DNA of 64,000 nt from Entomohabitans teleogrylli (lineage in GTDB: Bacteria > Pseudomonadota > Gammaproteobacteria > Enterobacterales > Enterobacteriaceae). Of the stretch, positions 9,057-18,397 are shown in pieces; within the stretch, counting starts at the first letter, position 1, and each line of letters starts with the position of its first letter. The translations under genes and the position numbers were made by a program. The stretch covers positions 47,541-111,540 of the forward strand of contig NZ_KQ947381.1 of NCBI RefSeq assembly GCF_001484765.1, written 5' to 3'. A model generated the notes under the pieces. That model saw only the letters and a list, made by a program, of their open reading frames with translations, made no database searches and was not told the DNA's origin.

Positions 9057-10598
9057 ATGGATTTTCCATCCTTGCTTCAACGCCAGCGCGTTCGACTGCT
9101 GCTGGCGCTGTTAACCGGTGCCAGCGGAACGCTGGCATTTTCCCCCTATGACTTCTGGCCTGCCGCCCTGCTCTCTCTGGCCGGTTTGCAGGGGCTCACT
9201 TTCAACCGCCGCCCGATGCAAAGCGCCTGGATTGGTTTCTTCTGGGGGCTGGGGCTGTTTGGCAGCGGCATTAACTGGGTTTACGTCAGTATCGCAACCT
9301 TTGGCGGTATGCCTGGCCCGGTTAACATTTTTCTGGTGGCCCTGCTGGCGGCTTACCTGTCGCTGTATACCGGGCTGTTCGCCGGCCTGCTCTCGCGTCT
9401 GGCGCCAGCCCGTACCTGGTGGCGCGTAGCCCTTGCCGCGCCGGCGCTGTGGCAGGTCTGCGAGTTCTTACGCGGCTGGGTGCTTACCGGCTTCCCGTGG
9501 CTGCAATTTGGCTATAGCCAGATTGACGGGCCGCTCAAGGGGATGGCACCGGTGATGGGCGTGGAGAGTATTAATTTCCTGCTGATGATCATCAGCGGCC
9601 TGCTGGTTCTGGCGCTGGCCGCCCGCCGCTGGCAGCCCGCCGTCATTGCCGTAGCGCTGCTCTGCCTGCCGTGGCCGCTGCGCTATATTCAGTGGTTTCA
9701 GCCGCAGAATGATCGCACCATTGATGTGGCTCTGGTACAGGGCAACATCCCCCAGGCGCTGAAGTGGGATGAAAAAGAGCTCCTCAACACTCTGGACATT
9801 TATCTGCAAAAAACGCAGCCGGAGCTGGGAAAAGCGCAACTGATCATCTGGCCGGAGTCGGCGATTCCGGATCTTGAGATCAATCAACAGCGTTTCCTTA
9901 TCAAGCTGGATTCACGACTGCGCTCCCGCAACAGTACGCTGATCACCGGGGTTGTCGATGCGCGGCTGAACCAGAACAATCGCTATAACACTTACAACAC
10001 CATCATCACCCTCGGAGAGGGATCGCCCTACAGCCATAATTCAACCAACCGCTATAACAAGAATCATCTGGTGCCGTTTGGCGAGTTTGTGCCGCTGGAA
10101 TCGATTCTCCGGCCGCTGGCGCCGTTTTTTGATCTGCCCATGTCGTCTTTCAGCCGCGGCCCTTATGTACAGCCGCAACTGTCGGCCCACGGGTTTAAGT
10201 TAACGGCGGCGATTTGCTACGAGATTATTCTCGGACAGCAGGTACGGGATAACTTCCGCCCGGATACCGACTATCTGCTGACCATCTCGAATGACGCCTG
10301 GTTTGGCCACTCCATTGGGCCGTGGCAGCATTTCCAGATGGCGCGGATGCGCGCGCTGGAGCTGGCGCGTCCGCTGCTGCGCAGCACTAACAACGGAGTA
10401 ACCGCCGTGGTTGACGCCAGCGGTAATGTACAGGCCATGATCCCGCAGTTCACCCGCCAGGTGCTGGAAACCAAAGTGACGCCGACCCGCGGGCTAACGC
10501 CCTATGCGCGTTTTGGCGACTGGCCAATATGGGGAATCACCCTGATAGTTGCCGCTGGCGCTGCGGTTGCCGCCTGGCGCCAACGCAAAGCCGCCTGA
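9057..10598 (+). CDS. lnt: Apolipoprotein N-acyltransferase Lnt
   Basis: Inner-membrane enzyme that adds the third acyl chain to the N-terminal Cys of lipoproteins, the last maturation step before Lol export. 513 residues with about six N-terminal membrane segments (to roughly 215), then a periplasmic nitrilase domain. The Glu-Lys-Cys triad is visible in [17 protein letters not shown] and AAICYEII. A final hydrophobic segment ends the protein. It starts 6 nt after corC. The downstream terminator marks the left border of the accessory island. Confidence 0.96.
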   Translation: MDFPSLLQRQRVRLLLALLTGASGTLAFSPYDFWPAALLSLAGLQGLTFNRRPMQSAWIGFFWGLGLFGSGINWVYVSIATFGGMPGPVNIFLVALLAAYLSLYTGLFAGLLSRLAPARTWWRVALAAPALWQVCEFLRGWVLTGFPWLQFGYSQIDGPLKGMAPVMGVESINFLLMIISGLLVLALAARRWQPAVIAVALLCLPWPLRYIQWFQPQNDRTIDVALVQGNIPQALKWDEKELLNTLDIYLQKTQPELGKAQLIIWPESAIPDLEINQQRFLIKLDSRLRSRNSTLITGVVDARLNQNNRYNTYNTIITLGEGSPYSHNSTNRYNKNHLVPFGEFVPLESILRPLAPFFDLPMSSFSRGPYVQPQLSAHGFKLTAAICYEIILGQQVRDNFRPDTDYLLTISNDAWFGHSIGPWQHFQMARMRALELARPLLRSTNNGVTAVVDASGNVQAMIPQFTRQVLETKVTPTRGLTPYARFGDWPIWGITLIVAAGAAVAAWRQRKAA

Positions 10599-10608
10599 TT
10601 GTCGTGCA

Positions 10609-10633
10609 GGCCAGTCATACGGCTGGCCTTTTT
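10609..10633 (+). terminator. Intrinsic terminator of lnt
   Basis: GGCCAG TCATACGG CTGGCC followed by six T, ten bases after the lnt stop. The last core-genome feature before the insertion. Confidence 0.85.
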
Positions 10634-10748
10634 TATCGCCCCCTCCCTCACCACAACCCACCCGCACTTTCCCGGCAAGCATTCTGCCCGGGACAAAGGA
10701 TATACCGACCAAAGAACAGTTATCCCCTGAGATACCCGCCGGCCATTT

Positions 10749-11225
10749 TCAATGGAGCCTGGCGCAGACTAAATAGGGGCCGGAGCTAAACGACAACAGC
10801 AGATCATCACCGGGCATCGAGTGGAAACTGACAATCCGGTGCGATCCGGCGCTTAGCGCCGAAATATACAGTTTCTCCACCTCCGGCGGCATATCATCGC
10901 GCCCGGTCTTCGCCACGCTGGTGACGTGAATGGAATATTCAGCCCCGCCGATCTTCGAATAGGACATGGTCGCTGTCCGGTTAATGACGTAAGTCTTGTT
11001 ATTGTGATGAAGATCGCCGGAAGCGTTAACAATGCCTTTACCATTGCGGTAAAACGTTATGCGCTGCGACATATTAAGCGCCGTATTATTGGATATATTA
11101 TCCTCAAAAATCGTCAGCGACGACGAACAGGAAAAACTCAGGTTATAGTGCGTGTAGCGCCATCCCAGCACAGCCAGAGCAGTGATAGCAATCAGGAGGC
11201 CGGTATAAATCAGTATTCGTTTCAT
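10749..11225 (-). CDS. FidL-like inner-membrane protein, partner of the adjacent regulator
   Basis: 158 residues: a short cytoplasmic start, one membrane segment (about 6-24, ILIYTGLLIAITALAVLGW) and a periplasmic domain of about 130 residues. The fold resembles FidL/YfhG-type proteins encoded next to MarT in Salmonella pathogenicity island 3. ToxS next to ToxR is the functional analogy. The start is the ATG overlapping the stop of the upstream regulator gene by one base (TAATG); a start 12 nt earlier is less likely. Two Cys (in FSCSSS and LVCARLH) could form a disulphide. The role, stabilising or modulating the regulator, is inferred from gene pairing. Confidence 0.7.
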   Translation of the reverse strand: MKRILIYTGLLIAITALAVLGWRYTHYNLSFSCSSSLTIFEDNISNNTALNMSQRITFYRNGKGIVNASGDLHHNNKTYVINRTATMSYSKIGGAEYSIHVTSVAKTGRDDMPPEVEKLYISALSAGSHRIVSFHSMPGDDLLLSFSSGPYLVCARLH

Positions 11226-11944
11226 TAACGGCTCCACTTATAGTAATAAACATTCTGGCAAGTATTACGGCTGTCAGCCCATTCAACGCAGCGGGAAAAC
11301 AGGACTCTGGCCGGCTTATAAAGATGCAGCGTCTCTTCAACGTAAATATAAAACGAGGTATTTTTAGCACACACTGAATTAGTGGCCGTCATTATTTCCT
11401 GAGCCACGGCAAACTCTGAAACATCCGCAATCTCCCCTCTTACTCCTGAAAGGTTATAAACCGGACAGCCCTGTAACTCTCCAATTTTCCGCGGAGCAAT
11501 ATGCACCGGAAGGTTAAAATAATAAAAAAGCCCGCTAACAGCGATCGCTACCGCCACCAGACTGGCGATAACCGGTATGTGGCGGTTTTTGACTTTAACC
11601 TTTTTGGCCCAGGTGGTTACTTTTATCTCTTTACTAAAGGTATACCCGGCGCGCGGCACAGTAATAATCACTTCGGTGTCACCAAAATACCGGGCAAACG
11701 CTTTACGAAGAAGGCTAATGTATTGGTTAAGCGTATTCGAAGACGATGCAACCCCTTCTTTTTCCCATATTTCATCAAACAAGGTATTACGGGAAACCAG
11801 TTCACCATGATGGTTTATAAGATGAAACAGGATTTTATTGGCAATGGTTGTTAGCGTAACGGCATCAGCCTGCCCCTCATTCACCGCGCGTAAGGTCCCA
11901 TTGAGTGATTCGTAAATCACCTTATCATCTATAAGGAAATTCAT
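11225..11944 (-). CDS. Membrane-anchored winged-helix regulator (ToxR/CadC/MarT type)
   Basis: 239 residues. The N-terminal OmpR/PhoB-type winged helix covers about 1-105: the turn LVSRNTLFDEIWEKEGV, then SSNTLNQYISLLRKAF and the wing IITVPRAGYTFS. One membrane segment follows at about 123-144. The periplasmic domain of about 95 residues carries four Cys (GCPVYN, SVCAKN, SRCVEW, NTCQN). This one-component layout senses the periplasm and binds DNA without phosphorylation. It forms a two-gene unit with the FidL-like gene and faces away from the LuxR-type gene and fimbrial operon across 419 nt. Control of those genes is inferred from position. The region is clearly more AT-rich than lnt. Confidence 0.8.
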   Translation of the reverse strand: MNFLIDDKVIYESLNGTLRAVNEGQADAVTLTTIANKILFHLINHHGELVSRNTLFDEIWEKEGVASSSNTLNQYISLLRKAFARYFGDTEVIITVPRAGYTFSKEIKVTTWAKKVKVKNRHIPVIASLVAVAIAVSGLFYYFNLPVHIAPRKIGELQGCPVYNLSGVRGEIADVSEFAVAQEIMTATNSVCAKNTSFYIYVEETLHLYKPARVLFSRCVEWADSRNTCQNVYYYKWSR

Positions 11945-12363
11945 ACTCCAGCCTTCGTATAGTCACTTTCTTCTACTATAGCATTGCCTGTCCCATGACA
12001 TCTTACTGGCAGTCAGATACGGACAACGCTCAAATCTAGAATTATAATCTATAAAATAGATTAATTTAAGTTATATAGAATGCAAAATGCGCTGACATCA
12101 AATTATAATATTGATGAGAGGGAGGAAAATCTGAAAAATGAGCTCATCCGGGATAAACGGCCTTGAGCCCCCAGTTCAGAAAATGCTTTTTAACACCAGA
12201 GAACAATGAGGTATCCCGACAAGAACTGACAACTCAACCAGACAGACCGGAACGGCCTGCCGGTCAGGCATAAATCAACATTCGGATTCAGGGTACGGCA
12301 GTTACCGCCAGCCTTGATTCAGAAAATATATGACAGGCGGAACACTTTTATGGCAGTAACTTT
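11945..12363. other. AT-rich divergent intergenic region
   Basis: 419 bases between the two divergently transcribed regulators. Low GC, notably at 12030-12120, with no convincing open frame. Promoters for both regulators must lie here, but no motif good enough to name was found. Confidence 0.5.
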
Positions 12364-12897
12364 ATGGATAAAAAATTAACTCTACATTTCAGTAACAAAT
12401 ATATGGACCTGGCTATAAGAGCCCTGCTTGAGTCTGAGTGTTCTTTTTTATACAGAAAACTCCGTAGTCATATCTTCCAGCAGTTTGACATTATTTTATT
12501 AACCGACGATATCGTATCGTCCTCGGTGGGAAAGTTAAACGCCAATAAAGTGATGGTGGTGCATTTTGGCAATTACACCAGTGACTGGATAATTTCACTC
12601 TTCGGTTATGAGGTTATTACCTGGGAATGGCTACTTAGCGCCTCTGAGCCATGGCAGGATTTTCGCATCAATATTACCACGGCGGCGGGAAAATTAACGC
12701 CGAAGGAGGCAGTAGTATTGATCCAGATCTCCTCTGGCATCGATCAGAAAGAGATAGCAAAGCGACTGTCTTTATCATTAAAGAAAATCAGTCAATTAAA
12801 ACGTGCCGGCATGTTAAAGCTGGGAATCAATAACCACCGGGATTTAATGGACTGGTTTCATTTCTGTTGCTCAAATTTCTCAACGAGGCGCAGATAA
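12364..12897 (+). CDS. LuxR-type HTH regulator, probably fimbrial
   Basis: 177 residues. The C-terminal GerE/LuxR helix-turn-helix is at about 112-165 (LTPKEAVVLIQISSG, then QKEIAKRLSLSLKKISQLK). The N-terminal 110 residues lack a recognisable receiver or autoinducer domain, as in small fimbria-associated regulators. It reads toward the pilin gene, which starts 190 nt downstream, so local control is likely but unproven. Several Lys and Ile AT-rich codons mark it as compositionally unlike the housekeeping genes around the island. No closer family name can be given. Confidence 0.75.
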   Translation: MDKKLTLHFSNKYMDLAIRALLESECSFLYRKLRSHIFQQFDIILLTDDIVSSSVGKLNANKVMVVHFGNYTSDWIISLFGYEVITWEWLLSASEPWQDFRINITTAAGKLTPKEAVVLIQISSGIDQKEIAKRLSLSLKKISQLKRAGMLKLGINNHRDLMDWFHFCCSNFSTRRR

Positions 12898-13087
12898 ATA
12901 CCCCATCCCGGACAATAGCGGCGAAACGCAAGTTAATAACGCCAGCGGTTGTTCAAATTTTAATTTCGCAACTTATTTTTTAATAACAGAAATAATTACG
13001 CCACATTTCCACAGCAACAGAACTCTGCCGCCGTGGAAATATGACCAAACCACACTTAACCCAGCATGAATTAAACAGGAAAATAGT

Positions 13088-13615
13088 ATGAAAAAGATGC
13101 TTATCACCGCTCTGGCCTGCCTGCCGCTGAGCGTCATCGCCGCCAGTAACAACACCATCCAGTTTCAGGGTGAAGTCACTGAACAGACCTGTTCGGTCAC
13201 GGTTAACGGCGCAGAGGCCAACCCCACCGTGTTACTACCGACGGTTACCGCATCGGCGCTGGACCAGGCGGCTAAAGTGGCGGGAATGACCAGATTCACC
13301 ATTTCCCTGACCGGCTGTAGCGCCCCGACAGGCAGCGATCGGGCCGTTGGCATGGTGTTTGTCGCCAATAATCTGACGGAAAATGGCCGTATCGGTAATA
13401 CCGGCACGGCCAAAAACGTCACTTTGCAACTTGTTGATCCGGCTTCACCGGGAAGCGCGTTGGATCTCACCGGCACCACTGCGGCGCCGGGTCTGGTGCT
13501 CGCTCAGGGGGCCACAACGGCATCCCATGATTTTGCCGTTCAGTACTACGCCGAAGCTGCGGCGCAAGCCGGCAGCGTCCTGGGTAGTGTGCAGTACGCC
13601 GTGACCTATCAGTAA
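13088..13615 (+). CDS. Major fimbrial subunit (chaperone-usher pilin)
   Basis: 175 residues with a Sec signal peptide (MKKMLITALACLPLSVIAA, cleaved near residue 19). The mature pilin starts SNNTIQFQGEVTEQTCSV. The Cys in EQTCSV and the Cys in LTGCSAP are the conserved disulphide pair of type 1/F17-like pilins. The C-terminus ends VQYAVTYQ, with alternating hydrophobics and a penultimate-type Tyr, the beta strand recognised by chaperone. AGGAAA lies 6 nt upstream of the ATG. It is the first gene of the operon, and the hairpin after it should leave pilin mRNA in excess. An 8-bp inverted repeat (13005-13012/13033-13040) lies in the leader. Confidence 0.9.
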   Translation: MKKMLITALACLPLSVIAASNNTIQFQGEVTEQTCSVTVNGAEANPTVLLPTVTASALDQAAKVAGMTRFTISLTGCSAPTGSDRAVGMVFVANNLTENGRIGNTGTAKNVTLQLVDPASPGSALDLTGTTAAPGLVLAQGATTASHDFAVQYYAEAAAQAGSVLGSVQYAVTYQ

Positions 13616-13626
13616 TCATGTCAGAA

Positions 13627-13658
13627 CTCCTTCCGGAGGCGCTTTCTCCCGGAAGGAG
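13627..13658 (+). terminator. Hairpin between pilin and chaperone genes (attenuator or mRNA stabiliser)
   Basis: CTCCTTCCGG and CCGGAAGGAG form a perfect 10-bp stem over a 12-nt loop, 11 nt after the pilin stop. No T-run follows directly (GTTTTTATTTTA begins 10 nt later). It may stop most transcripts, or block 3' exonucleases so that pilin mRNA outlasts the rest. Confidence 0.7.
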
Positions 13659-13713
13659 ACTATTCAGTCGTTTTTATTTTAAAGATTATTTTTTATTCAA
13701 GGTGGTTTTTACC

Positions 13714-14409
13714 ATGAAAAAACGTGTTTTAGTCCTCTCTATTTGTGCATTACCGCTACTGGCAAATGCCAGCGTGGTGCTGGAGAATACCCGTATTATT
13801 TATGACGGCGGCAAAGAGGGAAAAACCGTCAAAATAACCAATAACGATGCCACCCCCTATATTGTTCAACTGTGGACCGATAGTGGAAATACTCATTCAC
13901 GGCCAGGTGAAAGCAATGCGCCATTTATCATTTTGCCGCCCAGTTTCAAAATGACGCCGAATAGCGTACAAACCACCCGGATAATTTATAACGGCAGCCC
14001 ATTACCCGGGGATCGGGAGTCAATATTTTATTTCAATATGGTGCAGGTACCTCCGGTGCAACAGAATCAGAATGCCATGGCGGTGGTGCTGAAAAACCGG
14101 GTGAAAATCTTTTATCGCCCCGCCGGCATCGCAGCGCCCGGCGCGCGCGCCCTGGAGGCCGGGCTGAGTTTCCGCGCCGCTGCCCGCGGGGTCAGCGTCA
14201 CTAATCAATCGCCTTACTTTGTTTCCGTCGTCAGCGCGCTAATGAACTGCACAGGCAACAAAACAAAACTCAGCGTCGATATGGTAAAGCCGCTGAGTAA
14301 CGACGCCCACTGGAGCGCCACAACCGCCGGACGCCCGGGCTGCACAATTGATTACACCTATGTCAATGACTTCGGCGGCAAGATAACGGCCCGCGCAAAA
14401 ATTGAATAA
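13714..14409 (+). CDS. Fimbrial periplasmic chaperone (PapD-like), first
   Basis: Periplasmic donor-strand chaperone that folds and caps pilin subunits. 231 residues with signal peptide MKKRVLVLSICALPLLANA. The conserved Arg is in ENTRIIYDG and the conserved Lys in LKNRVKIFYRP, the two residues that anchor the pilin C-terminus. The G1 region reads PNSVQTTRIIY and the second Ig domain ends DFGGKITARAKIE. The ATG at 13714 is preferred to one 96 nt earlier because it starts a good signal peptide and follows AAGGTGG. Paired with a second chaperone gene at the operon end. Confidence 0.9.
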   Translation: MKKRVLVLSICALPLLANASVVLENTRIIYDGGKEGKTVKITNNDATPYIVQLWTDSGNTHSRPGESNAPFIILPPSFKMTPNSVQTTRIIYNGSPLPGDRESIFYFNMVQVPPVQQNQNAMAVVLKNRVKIFYRPAGIAAPGARALEAGLSFRAAARGVSVTNQSPYFVSVVSALMNCTGNKTKLSVDMVKPLSNDAHWSATTAGRPGCTIDYTYVNDFGGKITARAKIE

Positions 14410-14442
14410 CGCGCTACGGACCGATCAATTCTCGTCTGACAA

Positions 14443-17013
14443 ATGAGGTTTTCAGGCATTATGCTGTACAGACTACTGACGCCAAAATATCTTTTTGCGC
14501 TGCTGTTACCTGTATTTACTGGTAACGTTAGCGCTGAATCTAATCAGGATGAAAATAGACTAGCGCAGAACAGCGAACTCTATTTCGATCAGAATATGCT
14601 GGTCGGTGGCGGCAATGTGGAAAACCTTAATTTACTGAAATCTTCCGTAAGCCTCGCCCCCGGAGAATATCCGGTCGATGTTTATATTAATGATGAGTTT
14701 GTTTCACATCGTAGCGTCAGGTTTCACCCTGAAGATGACAACGGGCTCATTCCCTGCCTGGAGAAACAATATCTGATTGATGCCGGCGTCCTCGCCAGTG
14801 AAATCAACGACGGCTCCCGCTGCTCGCTGGCGGCCCGGATAGCGGGCGCCTCCGACTCGTTCAATGAAAACGAACTGCGCCTCAACCTGTTTATTCCACA
14901 AATAAAAATGCGCAGGGCAGCGCGCGGCGCGGTTCCGGAATCCAGTCTTGATGCCGGCAGCAACATGATGTTTGTTAACTATGACGCTAACTACTATCAC
15001 AACCGTTCCTCGGGTATGGCGCAGGGCGCCGGCTATCTGGGGTTGAACAGCGGTATCAATATCGGTATATGGCAACTGCGTCAGCAATCCAGTTTTACCA
15101 GCACCCGCAGCGACGATCGGCACGACACCCGCTTCACGGCGTTGAATAGCTGGCTGCAACGTCCGCTGCTCGATCTGAAAAGCCAGATCGCTGTGGGGGA
15201 TATCTATACTTCCGGCAACCAGTTCAGCAGCCTGGGGTTGTTCGGTATCCAGTTGGCCTCTGATGACCGGATGCTGCCGGACTCGCAGCGCGGTTATGCG
15301 CCAACTATCCGCGGTATTGCCCATACCAATGCCCGGGTGGTGGTAAAACAGTCCGGCAATGTGATTCACCAGACCAGCGTACCGCCGGGCGAATTCACTA
15401 TTGATGATTTGTATCCCACCAGCTATCAGGGGGATCTGGATGTTGAGATTCAGGAAGCCGACGGAAGGCTGAGCTCTTTCACCGTACCATTCAGCGCGGT
15501 GCCGGAATCCGTCCGTCCGGGCCAGTTCAAATACCATCTGACACTCGGCCAGATACGCAACATCAACAACAGTAACGAGCTGGTGGCCGACATGACCGGG
15601 CGCTACGGGGTGGCGAATAACCTGACCTTGTCCGGCGGCCTGCGCGGCGCACAGGGCTATCAGGCCGCGCTGTTGGGCGGCGTTTTTACCCACAGCAGCG
15701 GCGCTTACGGGATAAACACGGTGTATTCCAGCGCCCGGGTGCCCGATAAAGGCGCCCAGCAGGGCTGGCGCTTCTCGGTGAACTACAGCAAAACTCTCGC
15801 ACCGACGAACACCAGTCTCTCACTGGCCGCTTTCCGCCATTCCACGGCGGGGTTCTACGATCTCGGCGATGTTCTTGGAGCGCGCAGCGTTCAGGGACAG
15901 GCCAATAGCTGGATATCCAACACCTGGCAGCAGAGAAATCAGTTCACCGCTACGGTCAGCCAGTCGCTCGGTCAGTATGGGCATACCTATCTTTCCGGTT
16001 CCACCAGTGATTACCGCGGCGGTCGCAGCAACGATACCCAATTGCAGGCGGGATATAACTTTTCACTGAATAACATGTCATGGGGGCTGTCGTATGCCCG
16101 GCAAAAAACCGGCCGCGCCTACTACGGCAGCCAGAGTAGCGACAGCGCGACGCGCTTCAACAACGGCAGTACGGAGAACGTCATGATGCTTTCACTATCA
16201 ATGCCGTTGGGCGGTTCGACCTCGTGGTCTAACTCATATAGCCGTAATACCGGCAGTGGTCGTGGTTACCAGATGCAGTCCGGACTTAATGGCTCCCTGG
16301 GTGAAAATAACCGGCTAAATTATGGTTTGTCAGCCACTTATGACCGCCAGCCGTTCGGCAACAGCGATACCAGCCTCAGCGGTTCGCTGCAAAAACAGTT
16401 TGCCAGCGCCACGGTCGGGGCCAGCGCGGCGAAAGGCCGTAACTACACGCAGAGCGGCATCAACGCGCGCGGCGCAGCGGTTGCCCATGCCGGTGGCCTG
16501 TCGTTCGGTCCTTATCTTGGCGACTCCTTCGCGCTGATTGAAGCCAAAGGCGCCGAGGGAGCGGCAGTCAAAAATGCCCAGGGGGCGCGGATCAGCGGCC
16601 AGGGGTATGCGCTAATGCCTTCTCTGACGCCGTATCGCTTTAACGAAGTGGTGCTCGATTCCCAGGGTATCAGCAATAGCAATGTTGAACTGGACAGCCA
16701 GTCCAGCCGCGTGGCGCCCTATGCCGGCGCGATGGTGACGGTAAAAGTGAAAACCAGCACCGGCTATCCGCTGCTGCTAAACTTTGATCCTGATAAATAC
16801 CCGCTGGCGCTGGGTGAGGATGTCTACGATAACAGCGGTAATGTCGTCGGCATGGTCTCTCAGGGAGGCGTCATTTATGCCCGCGCCGTAAGTCTGTCCG
16901 GCGTGTTATATACCCGCGACAACCTGCGCTGCGCGCTGGCTTACAACGTGGCGGATAAAACGCCGGGCCAGCCGCTGTATCGCGCCACGACCACCTGTAA
17001 AGGAACCCAATAA
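14443..17013 (+). CDS. Fimbrial outer-membrane usher
   Basis: Outer-membrane assembly platform of the FimD/PapC family, 856 residues. A signal region (about 1-30, ending NVSAES) precedes the N-terminal chaperone-binding domain (YFDQNMLVGGG, VDVYINDEFV). The 24-strand barrel with plug follows; the FTIDDLYPTSYQGDLDVEIQEADG motif segment lies near residue 325. Two C-terminal plug-like domains end with a Cys pair (NLRCALAYN, TTTCKGT). The ATG at 14461 (MLYRLL) is an alternative start and gives a more ordinary signal peptide. The stop overlaps the adhesin start by one base (TAATG). Confidence 0.92.
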   Translation: MRFSGIMLYRLLTPKYLFALLLPVFTGNVSAESNQDENRLAQNSELYFDQNMLVGGGNVENLNLLKSSVSLAPGEYPVDVYINDEFVSHRSVRFHPEDDNGLIPCLEKQYLIDAGVLASEINDGSRCSLAARIAGASDSFNENELRLNLFIPQIKMRRAARGAVPESSLDAGSNMMFVNYDANYYHNRSSGMAQGAGYLGLNSGINIGIWQLRQQSSFTSTRSDDRHDTRFTALNSWLQRPLLDLKSQIAVGDIYTSGNQFSSLGLFGIQLASDDRMLPDSQRGYAPTIRGIAHTNARVVVKQSGNVIHQTSVPPGEFTIDDLYPTSYQGDLDVEIQEADGRLSSFTVPFSAVPESVRPGQFKYHLTLGQIRNINNSNELVADMTGRYGVANNLTLSGGLRGAQGYQAALLGGVFTHSSGAYGINTVYSSARVPDKGAQQGWRFSVNYSKTLAPTNTSLSLAAFRHSTAGFYDLGDVLGARSVQGQANSWISNTWQQRNQFTATVSQSLGQYGHTYLSGSTSDYRGGRSNDTQLQAGYNFSLNNMSWGLSYARQKTGRAYYGSQSSDSATRFNNGSTENVMMLSLSMPLGGSTSWSNSYSRNTGSGRGYQMQSGLNGSLGENNRLNYGLSATYDRQPFGNSDTSLSGSLQKQFASATVGASAAKGRNYTQSGINARGAAVAHAGGLSFGPYLGDSFALIEAKGAEGAAVKNAQGARISGQGYALMPSLTPYRFNEVVLDSQGISNSNVELDSQSSRVAPYAGAMVTVKVKTSTGYPLLLNFDPDKYPLALGEDVYDNSGNVVGMVSQGGVIYARAVSLSGVLYTRDNLRCALAYNVADKTPGQPLYRATTTCKGTQ

Positions 17014-18386
17014 TGTCAGTGATGAATTCCCGGCGCCTGGCGCGAATTCGGACGCTGGCTCTGCTGGCGCTCAGCATCGCGGTGTATACCAGCGATACCC
17101 GGGCGGAGTGCTACCGGGTTAGCTATTCCAGCCTGCCGTCAACCAGCGCCAATAACTATGTCGAGCCTGGCGCCGGCACCTGGGGCGTCTGGAGTGGCGC
17201 TACAGATACCGCAGGCTCCAGCGGCGGGTTACCAGCGGTGATCAACATTAACAGTATGGCGTTTCAGCCGCAGGGTACAGTGATTGCCAGCGGTAGCGAC
17301 GTTTTTTATAACCTGGGCGATGTTAAATACGATCCGGAACAGGTGCTGTTCCGCTGTACGCCGGAGGAAGCGCAAAACGGTGTGTATGAGTATTATGCCA
17401 CCAACGGAGACTCAACCTATGGCGGCATGTACGATGACGGCGCCGCAGCGGGGTATCCGGAGGCTTACCGGACTTATTATCAGGGGATGGTGATTCGCCT
17501 CACCAACACCGTCACCGGCGAATACTATTCGCGCTACTGGAAAGCCCGCCAGTTGACCTCTCTGGATACTGATTCCAGAGGGTGGCTGCTAGTGAAAGCG
17601 AAAAACTTCAGCGGTGTGCGTACTGAGATCATCCGCATTAATAACAGCAACGGTAATACCGGGAGCGGCAATTATGGTCACACCCAGCCGGCCGGCTATA
17701 TCGCCTTCAAAGGCGGCTCGCTCAGTTCCAATCTGAAGCCGGGGGCGGATTCCGCCTCGGTATACGGCGGCTGGCATAATAGCTGGCCTGGCGCTATCAA
17801 CCTGTATAACCGGGTGACGATTCGCCGCTCGGCGACCTGTATGGTGTCCAACGTCACACCGAACGTAACGTTTCCAATGATTTCGGTGGCCAATCTGAAT
17901 CAAAATATGACCCGCCAGGCACAGGTGCAGATCCAGTTTTATTGCCAGACTGGCGCGCCGGCCAACAGCGGGATGACGGCCTTTCAGAGCGGTACCGCCA
18001 CTAACCAGACCGCCATGGGGATACTGGTGCAGCCGGAAAATGCCGCAGCGGCGGTTGCCCAGGGTTTCGGTACCGGCTCAGGCGGCGTGAGTTACCTGCT
18101 TTCCGATGGTTATGGCGTCGATCCCAATATCGCCACCGGCGTCGGTATCCGGATCAGCAATAAGAGTGGTCAGCCGCTGACGCTGTTAAGCGCACTGGCC
18201 AACTTTGGCGCCGGAGCGCCGGCGGGCTGGTATCCAGTGCTGGATGATGCCGATCGGGCTTCCAGCGCCGACGGACTGACTTATTACAACAAGACCCTGA
18301 CCGCCACGCTGATGAAATTACCGGGTAAGACTGTCACTACCGGGAAAATTAAGGCCAGCGCCCAGGTGGTGATCCAGATTCAGTGA
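17013..18386 (+). CDS. Fimbrial tip adhesin, two-domain
   Basis: 457 residues with signal peptide ending near residue 31 (YTSDTRA). The N-terminal part (about 32-275) is a probable receptor-binding domain rich in Tyr, Gly, Ser and Asn, beginning ECYRVSYSSLPS. The C-terminal part (about 275-457) looks like a pilin domain: ATCMVSN and FYCQTG give the pilin disulphide, and KASAQVVIQIQ the terminal strand. That layout fits YbgO/StcD-type tip adhesins. The receptor is unknown. It is translationally coupled to the usher and followed by the second chaperone. Sequence divergence in the N-terminal domain is expected for adhesins, so no lectin class is named. Confidence 0.85.
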   Translation: MSVMNSRRLARIRTLALLALSIAVYTSDTRAECYRVSYSSLPSTSANNYVEPGAGTWGVWSGATDTAGSSGGLPAVININSMAFQPQGTVIASGSDVFYNLGDVKYDPEQVLFRCTPEEAQNGVYEYYATNGDSTYGGMYDDGAAAGYPEAYRTYYQGMVIRLTNTVTGEYYSRYWKARQLTSLDTDSRGWLLVKAKNFSGVRTEIIRINNSNGNTGSGNYGHTQPAGYIAFKGGSLSSNLKPGADSASVYGGWHNSWPGAINLYNRVTIRRSATCMVSNVTPNVTFPMISVANLNQNMTRQAQVQIQFYCQTGAPANSGMTAFQSGTATNQTAMGILVQPENAAAAVAQGFGTGSGGVSYLLSDGYGVDPNIATGVGIRISNKSGQPLTLLSALANFGAGAPAGWYPVLDDADRASSADGLTYYNKTLTATLMKLPGKTVTTGKIKASAQVVIQIQ

Positions 18387-18397
18387 CAGAGGCACAT

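Noticed and set aside
13005-13040. Possible invertible fim-type switch upstream of the pilin gene
   Set aside because: The inverted repeat is only 8 bp around 20 nt and no FimB/FimE-type recombinase gene is present. It is better read as a leader hairpin.
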